The notes under the pieces are model-generated. The model made no database searches. It saw only the letters and a program-made list of their open reading frames with translations, and was not told where the DNA came from. Position numbers and translations under genes: made by a program. Positions 17,178-24,549 of a stretch of 64,000 nt of DNA are shown piece by piece; the stretch's first letter is position 1; every line of letters starts with the position of its first letter. Where the stretch lies: positions 1 through 64,000 of the forward strand of contig DATBAK010000103.1 of NCBI GenBank assembly GCA_036271555.1, in the 5' to 3' direction. The stretch comes from Acidimicrobiia bacterium (GTDB lineage: Bacteria; Actinomycetota; Acidimicrobiia; IMCC26256; PALSA-610).

Positions 17178-17241
17178 GGGGGCAGAAGGGACGGAACCCC
17201 CCGTTCGAAACCGGCCCGGCCCGAACCGGCGGCTGAGACGT

Positions 17242-17270
17242 CAGGAGCGGCGAGCGCAGCGAGCGCGACC
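17242..17270 (+). repeat. dispersed GCGAGCG repeat, copy 2
   Basis: CAGGAGCGGCGAGCGCAGCG continuing AGCGCGACC, 29 nt. It is taken here as the reference copy; matches lie at 8491-8519 (one mismatch), 23713-23741 (two) and 34280-34306 (27 nt exact). It lies in the metH/adenosyltransferase divergent gap. Confidence 0.8.
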
Positions 17271-17287
17271 GGAAAAACGCGGGGTCT

Positions 17288-17293
17288 TAGACT
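17288..17293 (+). promoter_or_regulatory. -10 box of cobalamin adenosyltransferase gene
   Basis: TAGACT lies 9 nt before the GTG start at 17303, fitting a leaderless or near-leaderless transcript divergent from metH. Confidence 0.45.
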
Positions 17294-17302
17294 CCGACTC
17301 CG

Positions 17303-17851
17303 GTGAAGGTCTACACACGCACGGGTGACGACGGCTCGACCGGCCTCTTCCACGGTGGTCGCGTCGCCAAGAGCGCGGCGGGGCCGTCGGCGTACGGCAC
17401 GGTCGACGAGGCGGTGAGCGCCCTCGGACTCGCGCGCGCCGACACCGAGCCCGGCTCCGAGCTGAACGACCTGCTGATCCGGCTCCAGCGCGAGCTGTTC
17501 GTCGCGGGCGCGGAGCTCGCGACGGCACCCGACCGGCGGCACCTGCTCGAACCCGGCGTCTCGCGTGTCACCCCCGAGATGGTCGGGGCGCTCGAGCCGA
17601 TCATCGACGACGTCACCGCGCGCTTCGAGGCGCCACGCGAGTTCGTCCTGCCCGGCGAGAACCGCGTCGCGGCGGGCCTCGACCTGGCGCGCGCCGTCGT
17701 GCGCCGCGCCGAGCGGGAGGGCGTCGCCGCCACCGAGGAGGGCTGGCTCGAGGCCGCGAGCTCGGTCGTGCCGTACCTGAACCGCCTCGCCGATCTCGTC
17801 TACACGCTGGCCCGTTGGCAAGAGGGTCACTTCCGCGCAGTGCGCAGCTAG
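17303..17851 (+). CDS. PduO-type ATP:cob(I)alamin adenosyltransferase
   Basis: 182 aa from GTG 17303. The N-terminal ATP-binding signature TRTGDDGSTGLFHGGRVAK and the C-terminal ARAVVRRAERE and VVPYLNRLADLVYTLAR motifs are the PduO/MMAB family hallmarks. It makes adenosylcobalamin, the cofactor of the methylmalonyl-CoA mutase encoded 10 kb away. It lies divergent from metH, which uses methylcobalamin, and 7 nt before leucyl aminopeptidase, with which it may share a transcript. Confidence 0.93.
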   Translation: MKVYTRTGDDGSTGLFHGGRVAKSAAGPSAYGTVDEAVSALGLARADTEPGSELNDLLIRLQRELFVAGAELATAPDRRHLLEPGVSRVTPEMVGALEPIIDDVTARFEAPREFVLPGENRVAAGLDLARAVVRRAEREGVAATEEGWLEAASSVVPYLNRLADLVYTLARWQEGHFRAVRS

Positions 17852-17858
17852 GAGCGTC

Positions 17859-19346
17859 ATGTCCGTCAAGTTCTCGCTCGTGTCCGGATCCCCCGAGTCG
17901 GTGCGCGCCGACCTGCTCGCGGTGCCGGTGTTCGCCGACCGCGAGCTCGGGCCCGGAGCGGAGGAGGTCGACGCCGCGGTCGGTGGGGGCCTGCGCGACT
18001 TCATGGAGGAGACGGGCTTCGAAGGCAAGCCCGGCCAGACACTCGCGATCCCGACGAACGGCGCGCTCGGTGCGCGCGCCGCGATGCTCGTCGGCCTCGG
18101 TGCGCGCGACGAGATCACCACCGACGGTCTGCGGCGCGCGGGCGCCGCGCTCGCGAAGCGCGGTTCGAAGGTCGCGACCATCGCGACGACGTTGCTCGAC
18201 GCCGCGCCCGACGCGATCGACCGCCGCGACGCGGCGCAGGCGGTCGTCGAAGGCGTCGCGCTCGGCAGCTACAAGTTCCTGCGGTACAAGGGCGAGGGCA
18301 AGCCGTCGAAGCTCGAGTCGGTGAAGCTCATCGGCCGCGGCGGCGCGCACATCCGCTCGGCCGTCGACCGCGGCGCGCGCATCGCGCAGGCGGTCGCGTG
18401 GGCGCGCGATCTCGTGAACGAGCCCGCCGAAGCGAAGTCACCCGAAGACATGGCCGCGCTCGCGAAGAAGCTCGGCACCGCGAACGGGCTCAAGGTGCAG
18501 GTGATGTCGGGCGCGCAGCTCGAACGCGCGCGGCTCGGTGGTGTGATCGGCGTCGGCAAGGGCTCGGAGCGCCCGCCGCGGTTCGTGAAGCTCGCGTACG
18601 AGCCTGCGGGTGCGAAGCACACGATCGCGTTCGTCGGCAAGGGCGTGGTGTTCGACTCGGGCGGGCTCTCGCTCAAGACCGGCGCGGGCATGGAGACGAT
18701 GAAGACCGACATGGGCGGCGGCGCCGCGGTCATCGCGGCGATGTCGGTGCTGCGCGACCTCGGTGTGAAGACGCGCGTGCTCGGCTTCGTACCGCTCGTC
18801 GAGAACATGCCGAGCGGTTCGGCCATTCGTCCGGGCGACGTGTTGCGCATGCGGAACGGCAAGACGGTCGAGGTGCTGAACACCGACGCCGAGGGCCGGC
18901 TCATCCTCGCCGACGCGCTCTCACTCGCGGTCGAGGAGGAGCCCGACGCGATCATCGACCTCGCGACGCTCACGGGTGCGTGCGTGGTCGCGCTCGGCGA
19001 GGGCGTGGCCGGACTCATGAGCACGAGCGACTCGTGGAGCGCGCAGGTGCAGGGCGCGGCCGACGCCGCGGGCGAGTCGGTGTGGCCGCTCCCGCTACCC
19101 GTGAAGTACCGCAAGATGCTCGACTCCGAAGTCGCCGACATGCAGAACATCTCGCACGGCGGCTACGGCGGTGCGCTCACCGCGGGACTCTTCCTCAAGG
19201 AGTTCGCGGGCGACCTCCCGTGGGCGCACCTCGACATCGCGGGCCCCGCGCGCGCGGGCCGCGACGACGGCTATCTCATCCGTGGCGGCACCGGCTTCGG
19301 CGTCCGCACCCTCGTCGAGCTCGCGACCAACTTCACCAAGCCGTAG
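17859..19346 (+). CDS. pepA: leucyl aminopeptidase (M17)
   Basis: 495 aa. The N-terminal macro-like domain (1-160) is followed by the M17 catalytic domain with GKGVVFDSGGLSLK (metal-binding Lys/Asp), METMKTDMGGGAAV (catalytic Lys and Asp) and the signature NTDAEGRLILADAL. It is a cytosolic hexameric dinuclear zinc/manganese enzyme that removes N-terminal residues from peptides. It starts 7 nt after the adenosyltransferase stop. It converges with the permease gene; the 52-nt gap contains GC-rich partial repeats. Confidence 0.95.
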   Translation: MSVKFSLVSGSPESVRADLLAVPVFADRELGPGAEEVDAAVGGGLRDFMEETGFEGKPGQTLAIPTNGALGARAAMLVGLGARDEITTDGLRRAGAALAKRGSKVATIATTLLDAAPDAIDRRDAAQAVVEGVALGSYKFLRYKGEGKPSKLESVKLIGRGGAHIRSAVDRGARIAQAVAWARDLVNEPAEAKSPEDMAALAKKLGTANGLKVQVMSGAQLERARLGGVIGVGKGSERPPRFVKLAYEPAGAKHTIAFVGKGVVFDSGGLSLKTGAGMETMKTDMGGGAAVIAAMSVLRDLGVKTRVLGFVPLVENMPSGSAIRPGDVLRMRNGKTVEVLNTDAEGRLILADALSLAVEEEPDAIIDLATLTGACVVALGEGVAGLMSTSDSWSAQVQGAADAAGESVWPLPLPVKYRKMLDSEVADMQNISHGGYGGALTAGLFLKEFAGDLPWAHLDIAGPARAGRDDGYLIRGGTGFGVRTLVELATNFTKP

Positions 19347-19398
19347 CGCGCTCCGTGCGCGAATCGCGGCCGTCCCGGCTTCTCGCGCGCTCGACCTA

Positions 19399-20685
19399 CT
19401 ACGTCGATCCGTGGCCCTTCGCCGCGCTCGTCGACGACGGAACGGCGTCGCGGTCGAAGCGGTCGGCGCAGTGGTCGGAGCAGAAGTAGTGACGGCTGCC
19501 CTCGTGCACGCGTGACGCGGGTGCGTTGGCCGTCTGCACCTGCATCCCGCACACGGGATCGATCGCGTAACCCTCACCACCGCCGAACCGCGCGCGGTTC
19601 CGGTACAGCCAGTACAGGTACGCGGCGAGCGCGAGGAACGCGATGTTGAGGAACGTCGTGTAGTTCCAGGCGAAGTGGGAGTCGACCATCGTCTGACTGC
19701 GGTCGTGCGGGACCGCGCCGAGCGCGGAGAACAGCTCCTCGACGATGAAGCCCGCGACCGTCATCACGGCCCAGAACCAGAGCAGCAATCGCAGCGCGAC
19801 TCCTGTGCCGTAGTACTTGCGGTAGATCAGGAGCAGCGGGAGCGTGATGAGATCGGCGAACACGAACGCGATCACGCCGCCGAAGCTGATCCCGCCGTGC
19901 CAGAGCGCGGCCGCGAGCGGCACGTTCCCGATCGAGCACACGAACGCGATGATCGCGATGAAGGGGCCGACGACGACGTTCTCGATGGTCGTCACGACAC
20001 CGTGCCCGTGGAGGAACACGTCGTTCCACGCCCGCACCGGTACCAGCACCGCGAGGAATCCGGCGACGACGTAGCCGATCACGAGCTCGCGTCGCAGCAT
20101 CGTGAGGTCGGAGACCGTGTAGCTCGCGGCGTCGGACCACGCGGCCCGCGACCGCAACTTGTGCGACCACGGCTGCGCCTCGAGCGCGCCACCGTGCTCG
20201 TGGTCTTCGCTCTGCGCCTGCGTCAGATGTGCGCGCGCCCGCGTTGCGACCGCGCGGCCGAGCACGTAGGAGCCGGTCAGCGCGAGGAACGCGATCATGA
20301 TCGGCCCGCCGATGAACTCGGCCGCCGCGAACTGCCAGCCGAGCAACACGAACAGCACGATGCCCAGCTCGAGCACGAGATTCGTCGACGCGAACATGAA
20401 GATCATCGCGGTCGTGAAGTCGGCACCCTTCTGGAAGAGCGACTTCGCCATCGCGGTCGCGGCGTACGAGCACGACGACGACACCATGCCCCAGCCGCTC
20501 GCGCGCGCGACGGACTTCGGTCGGTGATCGCCCATCGCGCGCTCGATGCGCTCGCGCGGCACGAACGCCTGCACCGCGCCGGAGAGCGTGAAACCGAGGA
20601 TGAGCGGCCAGAGCGTCTCCCAGAACATGAAGAAGCCCTCGCGCAGGCTGCGCCCCACGTCCCCGACGAGGTCGACGCCGAGCAT
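19399..20685 (-). CDS. ArsP/UPF0718-type permease with C-terminal YHS metal-binding domain
   Basis: 428 aa from ATG 20685; a GTG one codon earlier is also possible. About eight helices in two halves: the first contains MFWETLWPLILGFTLSGAVQ, SSSCSYAATAMAKSLF and FASTNLVLELGIVLFVLLGW, the second CSIGNVPLAAALWHGGISFGG. The loop between halves has a His/Glu-rich DHEHGG. The last 65 residues form a YHS domain (DPVCGMQV ... HYFCSDHCADRF) with three Cys and two His as likely metal ligands. The gene follows csoR on the same strand with the stop and start nearly touching, so the substrate is probably copper or a related soft metal. ArsP relatives move organoarsenicals, so that stays open. Confidence 0.82.
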   Translation of the reverse strand: MLGVDLVGDVGRSLREGFFMFWETLWPLILGFTLSGAVQAFVPRERIERAMGDHRPKSVARASGWGMVSSSCSYAATAMAKSLFQKGADFTTAMIFMFASTNLVLELGIVLFVLLGWQFAAAEFIGGPIMIAFLALTGSYVLGRAVATRARAHLTQAQSEDHEHGGALEAQPWSHKLRSRAAWSDAASYTVSDLTMLRRELVIGYVVAGFLAVLVPVRAWNDVFLHGHGVVTTIENVVVGPFIAIIAFVCSIGNVPLAAALWHGGISFGGVIAFVFADLITLPLLLIYRKYYGTGVALRLLLWFWAVMTVAGFIVEELFSALGAVPHDRSQTMVDSHFAWNYTTFLNIAFLALAAYLYWLYRNRARFGGGEGYAIDPVCGMQVQTANAPASRVHEGSRHYFCSDHCADRFDRDAVPSSTSAAKGHGST

Positions 20686-20689
20686 CACG

Positions 20690-20983
20690 TCACGACTTCA
20701 CCAGTCGGGCGATCGCGGCCGACGCCTCGGCGACCTTGGCGTCGGCGTCGGGACCACCCGCGCTCACCGCGTCACGGACACAGTGGGCGAGGTGCGCGTC
20801 GAGCAGCTCGAGCGCGACGCCCTGCAGGGCCCGCGTCGCGGCCGACACCTGCGTCAGCACGTCGATGCAATAAGCGTCCTCGTCGACCATCCGCTGGAGC
20901 CCGCGGACCTGACCCTCGATCCGGCGCAGCCGCGACTGCACCGCCGCCTTCTCGGCGCTGTATCCCGGAGTGCTTGATGCCAT
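20690..20983 (-). CDS. csoR: CsoR-family copper-sensing repressor
   Basis: 97 aa all-alpha DUF156 protein. The Cu(I) ligand set C39, H64, C68 (AYCIDV, AHLAHC) has the 25- and 4-residue spacing of M. tuberculosis CsoR (C36, H61, C65). SRLRRIEGQVRGLQRMV is the conserved first helix. Apo-CsoR binds a pseudo-palindrome and releases it with Cu(I). A TACCC-N5-GGGTA palindrome covers its own start codon and -10 region, so autorepression is likely. The permease gene is translated directly after it. Confidence 0.9.
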   Translation of the reverse strand: MASSTPGYSAEKAAVQSRLRRIEGQVRGLQRMVDEDAYCIDVLTQVSAATRALQGVALELLDAHLAHCVRDAVSAGGPDADAKVAEASAAIARLVKS

Positions 20984-20997
20984 ACCCCAGTAGGGTA
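20983..20997. promoter_or_regulatory. candidate CsoR operator overlapping -10 box and start codon
   Basis: TACCC-CAGTA-GGGTA is a perfect 5-bp-arm palindrome with GC-rich arms, like CsoR boxes. On the minus strand its outer half supplies TACCCT (20997-20992), a -10 box 8 nt from the csoR ATG, so bound repressor would block a leaderless promoter. Confidence 0.6.
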
Positions 20998-21020
20998 CCA
21001 GGCGAGCTCGGGTCGGTCCA

Positions 21021-21064
21021 GTGGTACTGCGTTAACCCGGCATGCCGCGGTAACGCAGTACCAC
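21021..21064. terminator. 44-bp near-perfect palindrome downstream of the L,D-transpeptidase gene
   Basis: Arms of 22 nt pair at 20 positions. The outer 14 bp (GTGGTACTGCGTTA / TAACGCAGTACCAC) are perfect and the centre is GGCATGCC. It lies 22 nt beyond the transpeptidase stop and 23 nt before the CsoR box, with no U-tract. It could be a terminator, a cruciform-forming operator or a binding site for a dimeric recombinase or regulator. Confidence 0.6.
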
Positions 21065-21086
21065 CGGGACGCGACCGGGCGAAACG

Positions 21087-22334
21087 TCAGCCGATGTCGG
21101 TGACGACGACGGGCGTGCCGACCGGGGCCCAGTCGTAGACGAAGTGCGCGGCGTCCTGGTTCATCCGCACGCAACCGTGCGATTCAGGGGTGCCGAGCAG
21201 CGCGTCGGGCTCGATCGGCTGCATCGTGTTGCGCGCGAGCGGGATGCCATGAATGTCGACGACACCGTGCGCGACCGGCGCGAACTTCAGCGTCCACGGC
21301 AGGAACAGTGCGCCGTCCGGCTCGAGCTGCACCTTGGCGAACACGTGATAGGTCCCGACCGAGGGCAGTCCGTGCTTCCCCGACACGAGCCACGAGTGCG
21401 AAACCTGACCGTTCGCCTCGACGAGCCACAGCCGCTGCTGATGGTTCGAGTACACGATGCGACGACCGCTTCCGGAGTTCGCCGGCAGCGGCGGTCCCGC
21501 GGGAACGGTCGCGATCCAGTAACCGTGCGCGGCCCGCGTGATGCCGACCGCCGCGGTCAGCGTCGAGCCCGCGCCACCGAGATACGGCGCGTTGCCGAGC
21601 GCGTACACGGAGCCGCTCGACGCGACGAGCCAGAGCCCCATCCCGCCCGGCGCGACCTGCACGCCGGTGATCGGCGCGCTCGGCGCCACGTTCGGGAACG
21701 GACGCGCGTCGCCGAAGGCGTAGAGGTGGCCGGTCGCGGTCACGATCCAGTAACCGTGTCCGGTCGGCGACGTCGTGATGCCGGCGACCGATGCACCGAT
21801 CTGCATGCCGCCGGTCGAGCCGTAGAAGTGCGCGTCGCCGAAGCTGAAGATGCCGCCGTCGGACGCGACCAACCAGTAGCCGTGTCCGCTCGGCGTCGCG
21901 GCCATGCCGACGATCGGTTGGTTGAGGCGGATCGCGCCGGTCGAGCCGTAGAAGTGCGCGTCGCCGAAGCTGAAGATGCCGCCGTCGGACGCGACCAACC
22001 AGTAGCCGTGCCCGCTCGGCGTCGCCGCGAGCCCGACGACCGGTCGGTTCAGACGCAGCGCGCCCGTCGACCCGTAGAAGTGCGCGTCGCCATAGCTGAA
22101 GATGCCGCCGTCCTGCCCGAGCAACCAGTAGCCGTTGCCCGAGTGCGTCGACGCGATCGAGACGATCGGCGCGTTCAGCGCGGTGGACGGCGCGCCGAGC
22201 GCGGGCGCGCCACCGAAGCCGCGCACGGTGACGGGGCTCGACGCGGCGGCCGGCGCCACGCCGACGAGGGCGATGCCGATCGCGACCGCGACGCTGCAGA
22301 GGGACGCGAGCGCGATACGGAAGGTGCGAGTCAT
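21087..22334 (-). CDS. secreted L,D-transpeptidase with N-terminal GYWLVASDGGIFSFGDA repeats
   Basis: 415 aa from ATG 22334 (GGAG 4 nt upstream); an upstream start is less likely. A signal peptide (RTFRIALASLCSVAVAIGIALVG, cleavage near AAA-S) is followed by six to seven repeats of about 43 residues. Three are nearly identical (GHGYWLVASDGGIFSFGDAH, then FYGSTG) and the later ones are diverged. The C-terminal YkuD domain (about 285-415) carries VDIHGIP and SHGCVRM with the catalytic Cys/His. It likely forms 3-3 crosslinks in peptidoglycan or attaches proteins to it. The repeats look like a beta-propeller-type surface module. Such repeats are frequent in Acidimicrobiia exported proteins (from memory). 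Confidence 0.9.
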   Translation of the reverse strand: MTRTFRIALASLCSVAVAIGIALVGVAPAAASSPVTVRGFGGAPALGAPSTALNAPIVSIASTHSGNGYWLLGQDGGIFSYGDAHFYGSTGALRLNRPVVGLAATPSGHGYWLVASDGGIFSFGDAHFYGSTGAIRLNQPIVGMAATPSGHGYWLVASDGGIFSFGDAHFYGSTGGMQIGASVAGITTSPTGHGYWIVTATGHLYAFGDARPFPNVAPSAPITGVQVAPGGMGLWLVASSGSVYALGNAPYLGGAGSTLTAAVGITRAAHGYWIATVPAGPPLPANSGSGRRIVYSNHQQRLWLVEANGQVSHSWLVSGKHGLPSVGTYHVFAKVQLEPDGALFLPWTLKFAPVAHGVVDIHGIPLARNTMQPIEPDALLGTPESHGCVRMNQDAAHFVYDWAPVGTPVVVTDIG

Positions 22335-22413
22335 CCCTCTCCGATCGGCCGTCACGCGGCGAGTCTGAACGACCGCCCCCACCCGTCCCGATCCGTTCGC
22401 GAGGTGTGACGCC

Positions 22414-23595
22414 TCAGTGACTCAGCGTCGATCCGTCGGCGAGCACCGCGTGGGGCAGGCACAGGTCGTCGTACTCGGCGATGACGATCTGCGCGCCCTC
22501 GCCGCAGGCCGGGCACTGCGGGTCGCGGCGCACCTTGAACTCACGGAACGTCTGGTCGAGGGCGTCGTACGCGAGCAGGCGGCCGACGAGCGGGTCGCCG
22601 AGGTCGAGCACGATCTTGATCGCCTCGAGCGCCTGCACCGAGCCGACGATGCCGGGCAGCACGCCGAGCACGCCCGCTTCCGAGCACGACGGCGCGAGCT
22701 CCGGCGGCGGCGGCTCGGGGAGCAGGCAGCGGTAGCACGGCCCCTCGTACGGCTTGAAGACCGTGACCTGACCTTCGAACCGGAAGATCGAGCCGTGCAC
22801 GACGGGCACGCGCGCGAGCAACGACGCGTCGTTGAGGAGATAGCGCGTCGGGAAGTTGTCGGTGCCGTCGACGACGACGTCGTAGCCGCTGATGATGTCG
22901 AGGACGTTGTCGGCACCGAGTCGCACGTCGTAGGTGACGACGTCGACGTCGGGGTTCAGCGCGGTGAGCGTCTTCTTCGCGGAGTCGACCTTGCGGTCGC
23001 CGACGCGCTCCATGTTGTGGAGGATCTGGCGCTGCAGGTTCGACTGGTCGACGACGTCCATGTCGACGATGCCGATCGTGCCGACACCCGCGGCCGCGAG
23101 GTACAGCGCGGCGGGCGAGCCGAGCCCGCCCGCACCGAGCAACAGCACCTTCGACTCGAGCAGCTTGCGCTGGCCCTCTTCACCGACTTCGGGCAGCAGG
23201 ATGTGCCGGCCGTAGCGGTTGCGCTGCTCGGGCGTGAGCACCGCGGGCGTGATCCACTCCCGCCCCTCGTTCTTCCAGCGGCTGAAGCCGCCGGCCATCG
23301 ACACGACGTCGGAGTAGCCGAGGTCGCTGAGCGTCTTCGCCGCGAACGCGCTGCGCGTGCCGCCGGCGCAGTAGATGACGATCGGCGCGTCCCGGTTCGT
23401 CAGCTTGTTCTCGGCCTGGCTCTCGAGGTGACCGCGGGGGATGAAGACCGAGCCGGGGATCATGCCCTGCTCGAACTCGTCGAGCTCACGGACGTCGAGG
23501 AAGGTCGCGCGGTCGAGCTCGGCCTCGGCCTCGGCGGGCGTGACCTCGCGGATCTGGCCCTTGGTCTGGTTCAGCAGCTCGCGGAAGCTCGCCAA
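22414..23595 (-). CDS. adenylyltransferase/sulfurtransferase with rhodanese-ThiF domain order (MoeZ/MoeB-like)
   Basis: 393 aa from TTG 23595, chosen because GGAG (23605-23602) lies 6 nt upstream; longer frames exist but look noncoding. Residues about 10-115 are a rhodanese domain with active loop CAGGTRS. Residues about 125-393 are a ThiF/MoeB E1-like domain with GAGGLGSP, the catalytic Arg region QRQILH, and zinc cysteines in CYRC and CPAC. It adenylates the C-terminus of a ubiquitin-like sulfur carrier and passes sulfur to it. MoeZ usually has the ThiF domain first; here the order is reversed. A possible -10 (TAGGCT, 23651-23656) is upstream. Confidence 0.9.
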   Translation of the reverse strand: MASFRELLNQTKGQIREVTPAEAEAELDRATFLDVRELDEFEQGMIPGSVFIPRGHLESQAENKLTNRDAPIVIYCAGGTRSAFAAKTLSDLGYSDVVSMAGGFSRWKNEGREWITPAVLTPEQRNRYGRHILLPEVGEEGQRKLLESKVLLLGAGGLGSPAALYLAAAGVGTIGIVDMDVVDQSNLQRQILHNMERVGDRKVDSAKKTLTALNPDVDVVTYDVRLGADNVLDIISGYDVVVDGTDNFPTRYLLNDASLLARVPVVHGSIFRFEGQVTVFKPYEGPCYRCLLPEPPPPELAPSCSEAGVLGVLPGIVGSVQALEAIKIVLDLGDPLVGRLLAYDALDQTFREFKVRRDPQCPACGEGAQIVIAEYDDLCLPHAVLADGSTLSH

Positions 23596-23653
23596 TGTGC
23601 GCTCCGAAGTGATCGAGAACGGGGCGCCCGTCTGGCGCCGACCGAAGTAAAGC

Positions 23654-24484
23654 CTACCGGGCGGGTCGGGTATTCCCCAAGGCCCATGCGCTCGACTCGC
23701 TGCGCGAGGCGTCAGGAGCGGCGAGCGCGGCGAGTGCGACCATGAGCGCCGGCAGGGCCTCGCCGAGCGGCGCGCGGACAACGGCCGCGGCGACGCCGTC
23801 GAACGGCGTCGGCTCCGCGTTCATCACGACGAGGCGGGCCGGGTTCGTCAGCGCGATCTCCGGCAGCGCCGCGGCGGGATACACGCCGAGCGACGTGCCC
23901 ACCGCGAGGAACAGGTCGCTGCCCTCGGCGACCCGCTGCGCGCGCTCGAGGTCGGCGACGACGAGCGGCTCGCCGAACGAGATCGTCGCCGACTTCAGGA
24001 TGCCGCCGCACTCGCTGCAGCTCGGGTCGGCTTCGCCGGCGCGCACGCGGTCGAGCGTCTCCGACATCGGGCCGCGCCACGCGCAACGCAGACACTTCGC
24101 CTCGCGCACGTTGCCGTGCAGCTCGATGATGCGGTCGGGCGCGCTCCCCGCCGCGTGATGCAGACCGTCGATGTTCTGCGTCAGCAGCGCGTCGAACGCG
24201 CAGTGCTGCTCGAGCTCGGCGAGCGCGCGGTGACCCGCGTTCGGCTCGGCGTGCCAGATCTCGCTGCCGAGCCGGTTCTGCCACGAACGCGCGCGCAGCT
24301 CCGGATCGGAGACGTACGAGTCGATGTGCGCGGCCTTCTCCGCAGCGGGGTTCTTCGTCCACACGCCGTTCGGGCCGCGAAAGTCGGGGATCCCCGACTC
24401 GGTGGAGATGCCGGCGCCCGTGAGCACGACGACGTGCTGCGCATCGCGCAGCCACTCCGCGATGTCGGCGTAGGGCTCGACCAC
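23654..24484 (-). CDS. sirtuin NAD-dependent protein deacylase
   Basis: 276 aa from GTG 24484. NAD-binding VLTGAGISTESGIPDFRG, the catalytic TQNIDGLHHAAG with ELHGN, and two zinc pairs CLRC and CSEC are all present. Length fits a class III or U sirtuin. The start is set by a TACTGT box 8 nt upstream. The last about 25 residues (AALAAPDASRSESSAWALG) are not part of the fold. They are encoded where the dispersed GCGAGCG repeat (23713-23741) runs in frame, so the C-terminus has been rewritten by the element. Confidence 0.92.
   Translation of the reverse strand: MVEPYADIAEWLRDAQHVVVLTGAGISTESGIPDFRGPNGVWTKNPAAEKAAHIDSYVSDPELRARSWQNRLGSEIWHAEPNAGHRALAELEQHCAFDALLTQNIDGLHHAAGSAPDRIIELHGNVREAKCLRCAWRGPMSETLDRVRAGEADPSCSECGGILKSATISFGEPLVVADLERAQRVAEGSDLFLAVGTSLGVYPAAALPEIALTNPARLVVMNAEPTPFDGVAAAVVRAPLGEALPALMVALAALAAPDASRSESSAWALGNTRPAR
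23713..23741 (+). repeat. dispersed GCGAGCG repeat inside the sirtuin coding end
   Basis: 29 nt beginning CAGGAGCGGCGAGCGCGGCG, two mismatches from the 17242 copy. It lies in the last part of the sirtuin reading frame (minus strand reads VALAALAAP). Confidence 0.75.
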
Positions 24485-24492
24485 GACCCCCG

Positions 24493-24498
24493 ACAGTA
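24493..24498 (-). promoter_or_regulatory. -10 box for leaderless sirtuin transcript
   Basis: TACTGT on the minus strand lies 8 nt before the GTG at 24484. It faces the SurE leader on the other strand. Confidence 0.45.
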
Positions 24499-24525
24499 GA
24501 CCGGGGGTGTCACAATGCTCGGCCG

Positions 24526-24549
24526 ATGACGAACCGGGGGTCGGGGTGA
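24526..24549 (+). CDS. 7-codon leader ORF overlapping the surE start
   Basis: ATG 24526 encodes MTNRGSG and stops at TGA 24547-24549, which overlaps the GTG start of the SurE gene in a GTGA arrangement. This could couple or attenuate translation. It may equally be chance. Confidence 0.3.
   Translation: MTNRGSG

Noticed and set aside
17166-17302. Cobalamin riboswitch upstream of metH
   Set aside because: The gap is too short and no conserved B12-box pattern is visible; -10 boxes sit by both starts.
13899-17306. A 1135-codon plus ORF antisense to metH
   Set aside because: Composition (RARRHD-rich, no motifs) is the usual GC-rich antisense shadow of a verified gene.
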